Assembly (NCBI GenBank): GCA_017744715.1
Contig: JAGIAT010000001.1
Span: 434,001 to 498,000, forward strand
DNA: 64,000 bases
Source: Niabella sp.
GTDB lineage: Bacteria > Bacteroidota > Bacteroidia > Chitinophagales > Chitinophagaceae
Reading direction: 5' to 3'
Shown in pieces: positions 17,990 through 26,103 of this stretch (its first letter is position 1; every line of letters begins with the position of its first letter). Under the pieces are notes generated by a model. It did not search any database. It saw only the letters and a list, made by a program, of their open reading frames with translations, and was not told the origin of the DNA. The position numbers were made by a program, and so were the translations under genes.

Positions 17990-18763
17990 TTGACGCAAAA
18001 AAAGGCAGATGCTTCTCAAATTCCTGCTGTCATTGAATTGCCGCAGGTAGATAGTACCAATAACTATGCCCTTAGCCGGATACGTGAAGGTTTGGCATAC
18101 CATGGCATGGGGGTTTTTGCGCATGCCCAACTGGCCGGTAAGGGGCAAAGGGGTAAAAAATGGGTAACAGCCTCGGGTCAAAACATTCACCTGAGCCTCA
18201 TTATAGCGCCTAAAGGCCTGGAACTGGCGCAGTTATTTGCGCTTAGCGCGATGATTGCCGTAGAAACCCGGGCGTTTTTGGCAGATCTTGCACCGGGCAA
18301 CTGGTTTATAAAATGGCCGAATGACATTTACTTTCAAGACAGAAAGGCAGTTGGGATGCTGATCGAAAACATCATTACCGGACAGAAATGGAACTGGGCG
18401 GTAGCGGGAATCGGTATCAATATCAACCAGGAGCATTTTCCGGAGGAGCTAAAACAGGCGGTTTCCCTCAAACAGGTTACGGGCAAAAGCTATGATTGCC
18501 TGGTACTGGCCAACGAACTGGCGGGGCGTATTTTTAACCGCTTTAAAGCGCTGGAAGCCGGTTTTGAAATAACCTTCGCGGCGGTGCTTGAACAGTATAA
18601 CCGGTTTTTATATAAACGGAACGAACCGGTAACGTTTCGCGATGAGCAAGGAACCGTATTTTCTGCAGTGGTGAAAGCAGTAAGCAGCGAGGGGCGGTTA
18701 TTGCTGGAAGGCGCGCCAAAGCCGATGTATGATTTTGGCGCGTTAAACTGGCTGATCCGGTAA
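17990..18763 (+). CDS. birA: Biotin--[acetyl-CoA-carboxylase] ligase
   Basis: A 257-residue biotin protein ligase that biotinylates the carboxyl carrier of acetyl-CoA carboxylase. It has VDSTNNYA near residue 21, the biotinyl-AMP loop AGKGQRGKKW, the WPNDIY strand and GIGININ. It has no N-terminal winged helix, so it is a mono-functional ligase and not a repressor. The start is a TTG at 17990 because no ATG fits; a near -7 element (TTACTTTG, 17965-17972) lies just upstream. It is divergent from rsfS. Confidence 0.95.
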   Translation: MTQKKADASQIPAVIELPQVDSTNNYALSRIREGLAYHGMGVFAHAQLAGKGQRGKKWVTASGQNIHLSLIIAPKGLELAQLFALSAMIAVETRAFLADLAPGNWFIKWPNDIYFQDRKAVGMLIENIITGQKWNWAVAGIGININQEHFPEELKQAVSLKQVTGKSYDCLVLANELAGRIFNRFKALEAGFEITFAAVLEQYNRFLYKRNEPVTFRDEQGTVFSAVVKAVSSEGRLLLEGAPKPMYDFGALNWLIR

Positions 18764-18871
18764 CCGGGAACGTGTATAAAAGAGTAAACCGCTGCAGGTA
18801 TCATTGGGGCTTCATTACCGGCTTGTTGGGTTTCAATGATAAAAAGCTTCACGGCAGGTGCAGCCGCTGCA

Positions 18872-19213
18872 TCATACCGGTGCCGTATCGCCCTTCTTCA
18901 GTACAAACCGGGCCAGGATAGCAGCATCCTGCTCAGCGGCCCTTGCCTCTTTTTCGAGCGGACAGTTATAATAGCCATACTTTATAGCCTGAGCCAGGTA
19001 TTTAAATAAAAATTTCAGTATTCCGTACCGCTGGTATTGTTCGATGTGTTTCAGCTCGTGCCGTACCCAGCGTTCATCCGCCAGGAATGCAGCCCGGGTA
19101 ACCCCATACAAATGAATGGTGTGGCCAAGGACCATGGCTACATTTTTCGATTTTAATTTCCCGGCCGCCAGCCGGGCGATGAATGAATTTTCTTTAATGC
19201 GGAAAGAATGCAT
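18872..19213 (-). CDS. Small HExxH protein (DUF4157-like)
   Basis: A 113-residue protein with WVRHELKHIEQYQRYG near residue 52. This contains HELKH, which fits the zinc-metallopeptidase pattern HExxH, and a downstream Glu-rich helix (CPLEKEARAAEQ) that could give the third ligand. The closest group I recall is DUF4157 and related small predicted peptidases. No signal peptide is apparent. It is convergent with birA and divergent from the Uma2 gene. Confidence 0.7.
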   Translation of the reverse strand: MHSFRIKENSFIARLAAGKLKSKNVAMVLGHTIHLYGVTRAAFLADERWVRHELKHIEQYQRYGILKFLFKYLAQAIKYGYYNCPLEKEARAAEQDAAILARFVLKKGDTAPV

Positions 19214-19272
19214 GATCAGTAACTCAAAAATACGACAGAAATGCCGCTATAAAAAAGTTGTACCTTGCATAT

Positions 19273-19875
19273 ATGGAAGATCATATTTTAAATGAGCCGG
19301 CACCCGCTTACCACAAAGCATATTACACCATTCAGGAATACCTGGAAATGGAGAACGCTTCCCCGGAAAAACATGAATACTACCGCGGCGGAATTTTTGC
19401 TATGGCCGGCGCCGGAAGAAAGCATAATGTTATATTTAAAAATATGCTGGGCAGACTTTATATGCAGCTGCAAGGCCGGCCCTGTCAGCCCTATGGCAGT
19501 GACCTTCGTGTTCATATCCCGGAAAATACACTGTTCACTTATCCCGATATTTCCATTATCTGCGGAGATATTGTTTCTTCCCCCGAGGATGCCGAAACCG
19601 CTGTAGCGCCCACTGTGCTGATTGAGATCCTTTCCCGTTCTACAAGAGATTATGACCGGGGCGGTAAATTCAAATTATACCGCGATATTCCGGCATTGAA
19701 AGAGTATATCCTGATCGACTCGGAAAGTATCAATATCGAAGTGTTCCGGCTCAATGCCACCGGGCATTGGGAGCTGGAAGAGTATAAAACACCGGACGAA
19801 AACCTGCGTATAAAGGCCATCGACACAATGATTGCGATCCATGAAATTTATGAAGGCACTAAATTAACCGTGTAA
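19273..19875 (+). CDS. Uma2-family PD-(D/E)xK protein
   Basis: A 200-residue Uma2/DUF820 protein of the restriction-endonuclease-like fold. Fold residues are visible in [10 protein letters not shown] (Asp), [19 protein letters not shown] (Glu, then the conserved SxxTRxxDxxxK run) and [11 protein letters not shown]. The N-terminal Y-T-I-x-E-Y-L-x-M-E motif is typical. The ATG at 19273 is preferred to a start at 19258. The cellular role of the family is unproven; single copies are common in Bacteroidota and Cyanobacteria. Confidence 0.9.
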   Translation: MEDHILNEPAPAYHKAYYTIQEYLEMENASPEKHEYYRGGIFAMAGAGRKHNVIFKNMLGRLYMQLQGRPCQPYGSDLRVHIPENTLFTYPDISIICGDIVSSPEDAETAVAPTVLIEILSRSTRDYDRGGKFKLYRDIPALKEYILIDSESINIEVFRLNATGHWELEEYKTPDENLRIKAIDTMIAIHEIYEGTKLTV

Positions 19876-19896
19876 CCGGAAGGGCCGCTTAACGAT

Positions 19897-20364
19897 TTAT
19901 TTTTTCAGCTTGCTGATAATTTCTTCCGCATGACTGGCGCTTTTGGGTTTGAGGAAGATTTTCTGGATGATGCCTTTTTCGTCAATCACGAAAGTAGTGC
20001 GATGTAACCCCATATACTTATTGCCAAACATTTGCTTTTCGCCCCACACCCCATATTTTTCAATAATGGCATGCCGCGGGTCAGCAAGCAGGGGAAAGGG
20101 AAGTGAAAATTTCTTTTCGAATTTTTTGTGTTTGGCCGCATCATCAGGACTGATGCCAATGATCTGAAGCCCTTCTTTTTTTAACAGGGCATAGTTATCG
20201 CGCAGGTTACAGGCCTGTATGGTACAGGTAGGCGTATCATCCTCAGGATAAAAATACAGCACCACTTTTTGGCCTTTAAAATCTTTCAGCGAAATCTTCT
20301 TTCCATCCTGGTCTGTTCCCGTAAAAGCGGGGGCTTTGTCTCCTTCTTTCAAATGCGTTGCCAT
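19897..20364 (-). CDS. bcp: Thioredoxin-dependent peroxiredoxin Bcp
   Basis: A 155-residue peroxiredoxin of the Bcp/PrxQ group, which reduces hydroperoxides with electrons from thioredoxin. The peroxidatic Cys is in DDTPTCTIQAC near residue 46. The second Cys five residues on is the resolving one typical of atypical 2-Cys PrxQ. FYPEDDTP, a conserved loop, is intact. It begins 23 bases downstream of the M23 peptidase gene on the same strand and may be co-transcribed with it. Confidence 0.95.
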   Translation of the reverse strand: MATHLKEGDKAPAFTGTDQDGKKISLKDFKGQKVVLYFYPEDDTPTCTIQACNLRDNYALLKKEGLQIIGISPDDAAKHKKFEKKFSLPFPLLADPRHAIIEKYGVWGEKQMFGNKYMGLHRTTFVIDEKGIIQKIFLKPKSASHAEEIISKLKK

Positions 20365-20387
20365 ATAATTGTAAACAGTTTTTGATC

Positions 20388-22250
20388 TTATTTTTTCTTC
20401 TTACCGGCAGCTTTTTTTGTGGTTTTGCCGGCAGCCGTTTTGGAACGGTTGCTGCTTTGCTTTTTGGTAACCGTATGTTTGCCGGCGGCTGTTTTCTTTG
20501 TGCTGGTTTTAGGCCGTTCCCGTACCGGTTCATCTGCAACGGATCCGCCGCCTCTTCTAAACTTCCAGCTTCGCTCGGTTTTGTTTCCGGCAATATCTGT
20601 AACAGTTACAGCAAGAGTATGTTCACCCGGGGCAACTTTTTCGTCAAAAGAATAAAGATAGGTTTTGCCCTTATCATTGGTGAACCGGATCCAGCGGCCG
20701 TCTATTTCCGCGCGGAAGTCGGCAATGCCGAAATTGTCGGTGGGCGTAAAAGCGATCCGGGAGCTCCGGCTGAGATCTACGACGGTACCGCTGCCCAGTG
20801 AATTAATGGACGGCGGCGTATTGTCTACAAAGGCTTCAAATGTTCCGAAATCGCGGAACAACGCACTTACCCATTCCCCGTTCCAGCTGGCTTTTTTTAC
20901 CGTGCTGCCGCTGCCGGTTCTTTTAATCACGATGCGATTGCGGTTTTCCGGCGGTACAGCTTTTTCTGGCTTGATGCGTACTTCAAAGTCGCTGTGCGCC
21001 GGAATATCATCTGCGCCCAGTTTGTGCCTTGCAGAAATACTGCTGCCATCGCCGGATGAAAGCCGGGCATAACCGGAATTCATTTTATCGTATAAGACAA
21101 ACATCGGCAGGTAGGCTTCAAAGTCGTACTTAAAAATGCGGTTCAACCGGTTGGGCAGCCATTCGTAGGACTTAATTGCAGGAGGCGCAGCCCCGTTATT
21201 TTTCAGTTTGAATGAAAGGGTGGTTGTATTGCCCCGGGTATCGCTTACCAGTATCTGTATATCATGTTCGCTGGTATCTGTTAGCCGGATGGTATTGTTG
21301 TTCCACCCCAGGTCGTAATAAACGCCGCCCCGGTCGCCGGGCAATTTGGAAGTATGCTGCACCCAGGCGCCGCCATTGGCCTTCATTTTATAATCGACCT
21401 GGCAATTCATATACCGGGTACTGTTATAACCGATACTGTCGATGTAAAAGCTGGAGATCTCGCGGTCATCCAGAAAAAGCCGTGCACTATAAATACCATC
21501 GCGGTTACCGGCGCTGTTCCAGGTATCGTAGGCCTGTATAGCAAAACTCAGGTTGTTGAAAGCCGTCTGGAGCCGCCCTCCCGGCACGGTATACGACGAT
21601 CCGGACCGCTGAACAGGAACGCTCACGGGATATTGGTCATAAGTACTGTTATTGCGGTCGTACATCACCAGCTTCACGATCGATGGCGGATAAATGTCGT
21701 TGAATGGAGTGCCAAAGAGATCCGGGTTCAAACGCCTGCCGGATTTGGTATCGATCACCTCCCAATGTACATGGGGCCCCTGGGATCCGCCGGTAGTGCC
21801 GCTATAAGAAATAAAGTCTCCTTTTTTTACCGGGAATTTTCCGGGCGGAATGTTCAAATGTGTTTCCCAGGATTCTTCCTGGTACTGGTAATCGGTTACA
21901 TAGGCTTCAAGATCGGGCCGGAAATCATTTAAATGACCATAAAGCGTAGATAGCCCATTCGGGTGGTTGATAATGATCCAGCGTCCCCAGCCCAAAGGCT
22001 CAATACCTACAAAGGCAATGTAGCCATCTGCCGCTGCTACCACCTGCTGATTTACTTTTTGATTGGTGCGTACGTCTAACCCCATATGCCAGTGATTGGG
22101 ACGCAGCTCGCCCATGTTGGCAACAATATCAGGGCTCAGTAATGTTGGCCACCTGAAATAATTTTGCGGGTAAACCGGCTTTTTATAAAGTTGGGCATGC
22201 GAAAAAAAACCGGCTAACAAGAACAGCGGAAAGATAAAATGCTTTGCCAT
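20388..22250 (-). CDS. Large secreted M23 metallopeptidase with a Lys-rich tail
   Basis: A 620-residue exported protein with a signal peptide (FIFPLFLLAGFFSHAQ). The LytM/M23 domain is N-terminal, with the zinc ligands HMGLD near residue 58 and HVHWE near 160, so it should act on peptidoglycan cross-links. A long beta-rich region of unknown type follows (about 190-560). The last 60 residues are Lys/Ala/Thr-rich (for example GKTTKKAAGKKKK), an extreme positive charge that could bind teichoic-like polymers, LPS or nucleic acid. The -7 element lies five bases before the ATG. Confidence 0.9.
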   Translation of the reverse strand: MAKHFIFPLFLLAGFFSHAQLYKKPVYPQNYFRWPTLLSPDIVANMGELRPNHWHMGLDVRTNQKVNQQVVAAADGYIAFVGIEPLGWGRWIIINHPNGLSTLYGHLNDFRPDLEAYVTDYQYQEESWETHLNIPPGKFPVKKGDFISYSGTTGGSQGPHVHWEVIDTKSGRRLNPDLFGTPFNDIYPPSIVKLVMYDRNNSTYDQYPVSVPVQRSGSSYTVPGGRLQTAFNNLSFAIQAYDTWNSAGNRDGIYSARLFLDDREISSFYIDSIGYNSTRYMNCQVDYKMKANGGAWVQHTSKLPGDRGGVYYDLGWNNNTIRLTDTSEHDIQILVSDTRGNTTTLSFKLKNNGAAPPAIKSYEWLPNRLNRIFKYDFEAYLPMFVLYDKMNSGYARLSSGDGSSISARHKLGADDIPAHSDFEVRIKPEKAVPPENRNRIVIKRTGSGSTVKKASWNGEWVSALFRDFGTFEAFVDNTPPSINSLGSGTVVDLSRSSRIAFTPTDNFGIADFRAEIDGRWIRFTNDKGKTYLYSFDEKVAPGEHTLAVTVTDIAGNKTERSWKFRRGGGSVADEPVRERPKTSTKKTAAGKHTVTKKQSSNRSKTAAGKTTKKAAGKKKK

Positions 22251-22255
22251 CTATT

Positions 22256-22263
22256 CAAAAATA
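22256..22263 (-). promoter_or_regulatory. -7 element of the M23 gene, possibly leaderless
   Basis: On the minus strand TATTTTTG is a perfect TAnnTTTG. It ends five bases before the ATG at 22250, so transcription would begin at about the start codon. Confidence 0.45.
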
Positions 22264-22371
22264 GGGAAACAGGCAGAATTGCGGCCCCCCATATCCCAAA
22301 TTTTAGCGATAAGGGGCCATTTCCCCGGAACTCTGTTTAATTTTATAGGGCATTAAAAAACGAACTGCCTT

Positions 22372-23340
22372 ATGAAACGTTTTTTGAAAGTTCTGGTCCT
22401 TGCTATTATTATATTAATCGTAGCTGCATTAGGATACCTTAAAATTTTATTACCTGCAGTAGGAAAAGCGCCGGATGTACAGGCAAAACCGTTACCGGAC
22501 CGGGTTGAAAGAGGCCGGTACCTGGCCAACCATGTAGCTGTTTGTATGGATTGTCATTCAACAAGAGACTGGACACGGTTTTCGGGGCCGGTAATGGACG
22601 GGTCAACCGGTGTGGGTGGTGAATATTTTGGTCCCGAAATGGGCTTTCCGGGCACATTTTATTCTAAAAATATTACCCCCTATCATCTTTCCGGCTGGAC
22701 AGACGGGGAGATTTACAGAACCATTACAACCGGCGTGAACCGGAACGGGGAGGCATTGTTTCCGGTGATGCCCTATTTAAATTATGGGAAAATGGATCCG
22801 GAGGATGTGTTAAGTATCATTGCCTACCTGCGCACCCTCACATCAAAAAAAAGTGATCCGCCGGTCCGGAAGATCGACTTTCCGCTGAACTTTATGATCA
22901 ATACGATTCCGAAAAAAGCGGTGCCGATGCCGCGGCCCGATACGGCCGACATGGTAAAGCGGGGTGAATACCTGGTGACGATTGCAGCCTGCGTGGAATG
23001 TCATACACCCGTTGAAAAAGGACAGATCATACCGGAAAAAGCATTCAGTGGAGGAAGGGAATTTGTAATGCCGGCCGGTGTTTTACACACACCCAATATT
23101 ACGCCGGATGTTAAAACCGGTATTGGTGCCTGGACAGATAGTATGTTCGTCGGCCGGTTTAAATCGTACAATCTTCCCGGAGCGCTGCATCCTGTTGGCA
23201 AAAATGAATTCAATACCATTATGCCCTGGAGCATGTATGCTGGTATGACGGAGGGCGACCTGAAAGCGATCTTTGCATACCTCAAAACAATAAAACCGGC
23301 AGATCATCGCGTGGTGATATTTACAGAAGCAAAAAAATAG
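22372..23340 (+). CDS. Membrane-anchored dihaem cytochrome c
   Basis: A 322-residue c-type cytochrome with two haem-binding sites, CMDCH near residue 59 and CVECH near 207, each opening a cytochrome c domain. An N-terminal hydrophobic helix (VLVLAIIILIVAALGYLKILL) is a signal anchor, so the haems face the periplasm. Conserved Met axial ligands are plausible in both domains (for example FPVMPY and IMPWSMYAGM). Its electron partner is not encoded nearby. It is transcribed alone; the neighbours on either side are not related. Confidence 0.92.
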   Translation: MKRFLKVLVLAIIILIVAALGYLKILLPAVGKAPDVQAKPLPDRVERGRYLANHVAVCMDCHSTRDWTRFSGPVMDGSTGVGGEYFGPEMGFPGTFYSKNITPYHLSGWTDGEIYRTITTGVNRNGEALFPVMPYLNYGKMDPEDVLSIIAYLRTLTSKKSDPPVRKIDFPLNFMINTIPKKAVPMPRPDTADMVKRGEYLVTIAACVECHTPVEKGQIIPEKAFSGGREFVMPAGVLHTPNITPDVKTGIGAWTDSMFVGRFKSYNLPGALHPVGKNEFNTIMPWSMYAGMTEGDLKAIFAYLKTIKPADHRVVIFTEAKK

Positions 23341-23642
23341 CAACAGGATAAATAACCGTTTTATTGATCGATAGTATTACGTCAGCCCGTCTTTATCGTC
23401 GCTGATTCGCTGATGCTGCTTTGCGGGATCCAAAGTATGCTGCAGCCATTTTTCACGGGTTGTTCGTATTAAGGTTCAAGCCAATTTTGAAGCTTTTCAA
23501 TGTTGAAAACCTGAAAATCTGTACACCAGCGGCGCTATTCACGGGCTTCACTACAACAAATCAGCTTATTTGTAACATTCTTAACAACCGGAGGCGAACG
23601 CTTTTGTAAAACGACGCTTCTATTTTGTAAAGCGAAATTGTT
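23341..23642. other. Intergenic region with a promoter-like direct repeat
   Basis: This 302-bp gap has no ORF worth calling. Near its right end the word TTTTGTAAA occurs twice (23602-23610 and 23623-23631), giving a possible -33 TTTG and a -7 like TATTTTG with a rather short spacer before the DUF4476 gene. Otherwise I see nothing in it. Confidence 0.4.
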
Positions 23643-24311
23643 ATGAAAAAGTTGTACTGTTTCCTGTTGCTGGGCCTGCCCTGTTTTGCGGGGGCGCAAT
23701 CGACGATTCAGGTGAAAAACGACCGGAACCATAGTTTTAATATGATCCTGGAAAATGCCACTCACTACTTTGAAGAAAGCGGGTCGAATATTTCCATCGC
23801 TAATCTGCCTGCCGGAATATATTTTCTGAAGATATGGGATCCGTTTTTCCCCGATGCTTCTATGCGTGAAACTACCGTGGATATGAAATCCGGTCAAAAG
23901 ACAATCATTCAGGTACGGGAGCAGATGCAACTGGATAAGACCATAGAAACAATAAAGCCAAAACCGGGTGGCAGGCCTGTTTTCCCGGTATCATACCCCG
24001 AACAACCCGTCTATCAGCGGCTTCCGAGAATGAAAGATGCCGATGCCAATGCGCTGGCGGCGGCTATCGGCGGCAAAGCTTTTGATACTGATAAGGAAGC
24101 AATTTTCAGGACGGGTACCAAATACAATTCTTTTACCACGGCACAGGTCCGTCAATGGATCTCCAGTTTTAATTTCGGAAGCAATAAACTGAAAATGGCA
24201 AAACTGGTTTTCCCCCAGGTTTTGGATAAACAAAACTACCATCAGTTAAGAGATTCCTTTATTTTTTTAGGAGAACAAAACGAGTTTATGAAATTTTTAA
24301 ATGAGCAATAA
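23643..24311 (+). CDS. Secreted DUF4476 protein
   Basis: A 222-residue protein with a signal peptide (FLLLGLPCFAGAQ). The C-terminal half (about 140-220) has the DUF4476 pattern: ALAAAIGGKAF, YNSFTTAQVRQWISSFNFGSNKL and FPQVLDKQNYHQLRDSF. The N-terminal half looks like a small beta-sandwich with a Gly/Pro turn and a strand ending ISIANLPAGIYFLKIWD, similar to the sorting-type Ig folds of Bacteroidota. The function of DUF4476 is unknown. The subtilase gene starts 43 bases after its stop and is probably co-transcribed. Confidence 0.85.
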   Translation: MKKLYCFLLLGLPCFAGAQSTIQVKNDRNHSFNMILENATHYFEESGSNISIANLPAGIYFLKIWDPFFPDASMRETTVDMKSGQKTIIQVREQMQLDKTIETIKPKPGGRPVFPVSYPEQPVYQRLPRMKDADANALAAAIGGKAFDTDKEAIFRTGTKYNSFTTAQVRQWISSFNFGSNKLKMAKLVFPQVLDKQNYHQLRDSFIFLGEQNEFMKFLNEQ

Positions 24312-24354
24312 ATCAGTAATAAAGGCTATTTTCATAGCTTTTATAAAAAGAAGC

Positions 24355-25962
24355 ATGAAAAAATGGATGGCAGTAACCGCTGTGTTGCTGTTTGGAATCA
24401 ATACCGGCGAAGCGCAAACAGCAAGGCCGAAAATAAAAGACTGGCATTACCTCGATTATCAGCAGGATGGTTACCAGGGTATCAGCCTTAACCAGGCCTA
24501 CGCGCTTCTGAAAGGACGCAAAAGTACGCCGGTGATCGTGGCGGTGATCGACAGCGGTATCGATACCCTGCAACCGGATCTGAAACCCGTGTTGTGGCAG
24601 AACCCCAAAGAAATTCCGAATAATCACATAGACGATGATGGTAACGGACTGGTTGACGATTATTATGGATGGAACTACCTGGGCGCAGCGGATGGAACAA
24701 ATCTTTCGGTAAGTGTGAGCGATGACTGGCGTACCTATCACCGGTTTAAGGCACTGTTTGAGGGAAAGGACAGCGCGGCGGTTGCAACGGACCAGCAGTG
24801 GCATTACCGGGAGTGGAAACGGGCACATCAGAAGCTGGTTGAATCGTATAACAGCGCCTCAAAGATCATTGACAACCTGCGTGGAAACTGGGAGGTGGCT
24901 GAACGGTCCAATACCATCCTGAAAAAAGCACTGAATAAAGAAGTGTTCACATTAAAGGATCTGGACAGCATTCCGGTTACCGATGCCAACAGGGAATGGA
25001 TCAGTATCTGGAAAAGAATACTCGAAGATGGTCAGACCAGTAATGCCGGCTTTATGAAAGGACTGGGCGATTACAAGAAAGAACAGGAGGATAACCTGTT
25101 AAAGCTAACCACGGCTCCGGAGGATTTCCGGGGCAATCTGCTGAAAGACGACGATTATGATATTACAAAAACCCGGTACGGGAATCATAACCTTACCGGC
25201 TTCAGCGGCTATCACGGCACCGGCGTCAGCAGTGTGATCGGCGCTGTACGTAACAATGGGATCGGCATTGACGGCATCGCCGATAATGTTAAGATCATGA
25301 TGATCCGGGGGATCCTGGGCAAAGATGAATTTGACAAGGATGTGGCACTCTCGATCCGGTACGCGGTTGATCATGGTGCGAAAGTGATCAATATGAGCTT
25401 TGGAAAATACATATCGCCCGACAAACGCTGGGTGGATGAGGCCATTGCGTACGCACTTTCAAAAGACGTGGTGCTGGTGCATGGATCCGGTAACGATGCC
25501 GCAGATGTTGATAAGGATGATCATTATCCCAATGCATATACCGTTGATAACCGGTTTTTGCCAAACATCATCCAGGTGGGCGCCAGCGGGGATGCCAGTT
25601 TGGGTGCATTGGTGGCCGGTTTTAGCAATTATGGGAAGAAAAAGGTAGACCTGTTTGCCCCGGGACTCGAAATTCGCTGTGCTATTGCCGGTGATGGTAC
25701 GCAAATGGCCAGTGGTACCAGTCTTTCCAGCCCGGTGGTTGCGGGGATTGCTGCTCTTTTACGGTCGTACTTTCCCAAATTAAAAGCTGCAGAGGTGGTA
25801 AACATTTTAAAAAAGTCCGGAACACTTGTAAAAGAGCCGGTTATTAAGCCAGGTACCAGCGATGAAAAAGTGCTGCTTTCCGAACTTTGCAGTTCGGGCA
25901 GGATTGCCAATGCTGCCGGAGCCGTACGGATGGCCATCAGCCTGGAGAAAGGTACCCGGTAA
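24355..25962 (+). CDS. Secreted S8 (subtilisin-like) serine peptidase
   Basis: A 535-residue subtilase. The catalytic triad is Asp in VIVAVIDSGIDTLQPDL (near residue 66), His in YHGTGVSSVIGAV (near 287) and Ser in ASGTSLSSPVVAGIAALL (near 454). About 150 residues of helical insert separate the Asp and His motifs, more than in simple subtilisins. I start at the ATG 24355, which opens a signal peptide (WMAVTAVLLFGINTGEAQ). An upstream in-frame ATG at 24301 overlaps the DUF4476 gene and adds 18 residues that are not signal-like. There is no T9SS sorting tail. Confidence 0.92.
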   Translation: MKKWMAVTAVLLFGINTGEAQTARPKIKDWHYLDYQQDGYQGISLNQAYALLKGRKSTPVIVAVIDSGIDTLQPDLKPVLWQNPKEIPNNHIDDDGNGLVDDYYGWNYLGAADGTNLSVSVSDDWRTYHRFKALFEGKDSAAVATDQQWHYREWKRAHQKLVESYNSASKIIDNLRGNWEVAERSNTILKKALNKEVFTLKDLDSIPVTDANREWISIWKRILEDGQTSNAGFMKGLGDYKKEQEDNLLKLTTAPEDFRGNLLKDDDYDITKTRYGNHNLTGFSGYHGTGVSSVIGAVRNNGIGIDGIADNVKIMMIRGILGKDEFDKDVALSIRYAVDHGAKVINMSFGKYISPDKRWVDEAIAYALSKDVVLVHGSGNDAADVDKDDHYPNAYTVDNRFLPNIIQVGASGDASLGALVAGFSNYGKKKVDLFAPGLEIRCAIAGDGTQMASGTSLSSPVVAGIAALLRSYFPKLKAAEVVNILKKSGTLVKEPVIKPGTSDEKVLLSELCSSGRIANAAGAVRMAISLEKGTR

Positions 25963-26060
25963 GGTTGCGCGGCAATGTTTTACTATCGTTCGTTTTATTT
26001 AAAATCAAAATTAGCTGGAAATTCTTCGGCAATTAAACCGTCTTTTTCCTGTTTTAGACC

Positions 26061-26068
26061 TACTTTTG
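26061..26068 (+). promoter_or_regulatory. -7 element of carB
   Basis: TACTTTTG is a perfect match to TAnnTTTG, 35 bases before the carB ATG. A matching -33 element is not obvious. Confidence 0.5.
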
Positions 26069-26103
26069 CGCAATTTATTTTTTTTAAAAAAGAAAACTAA
26101 AAG

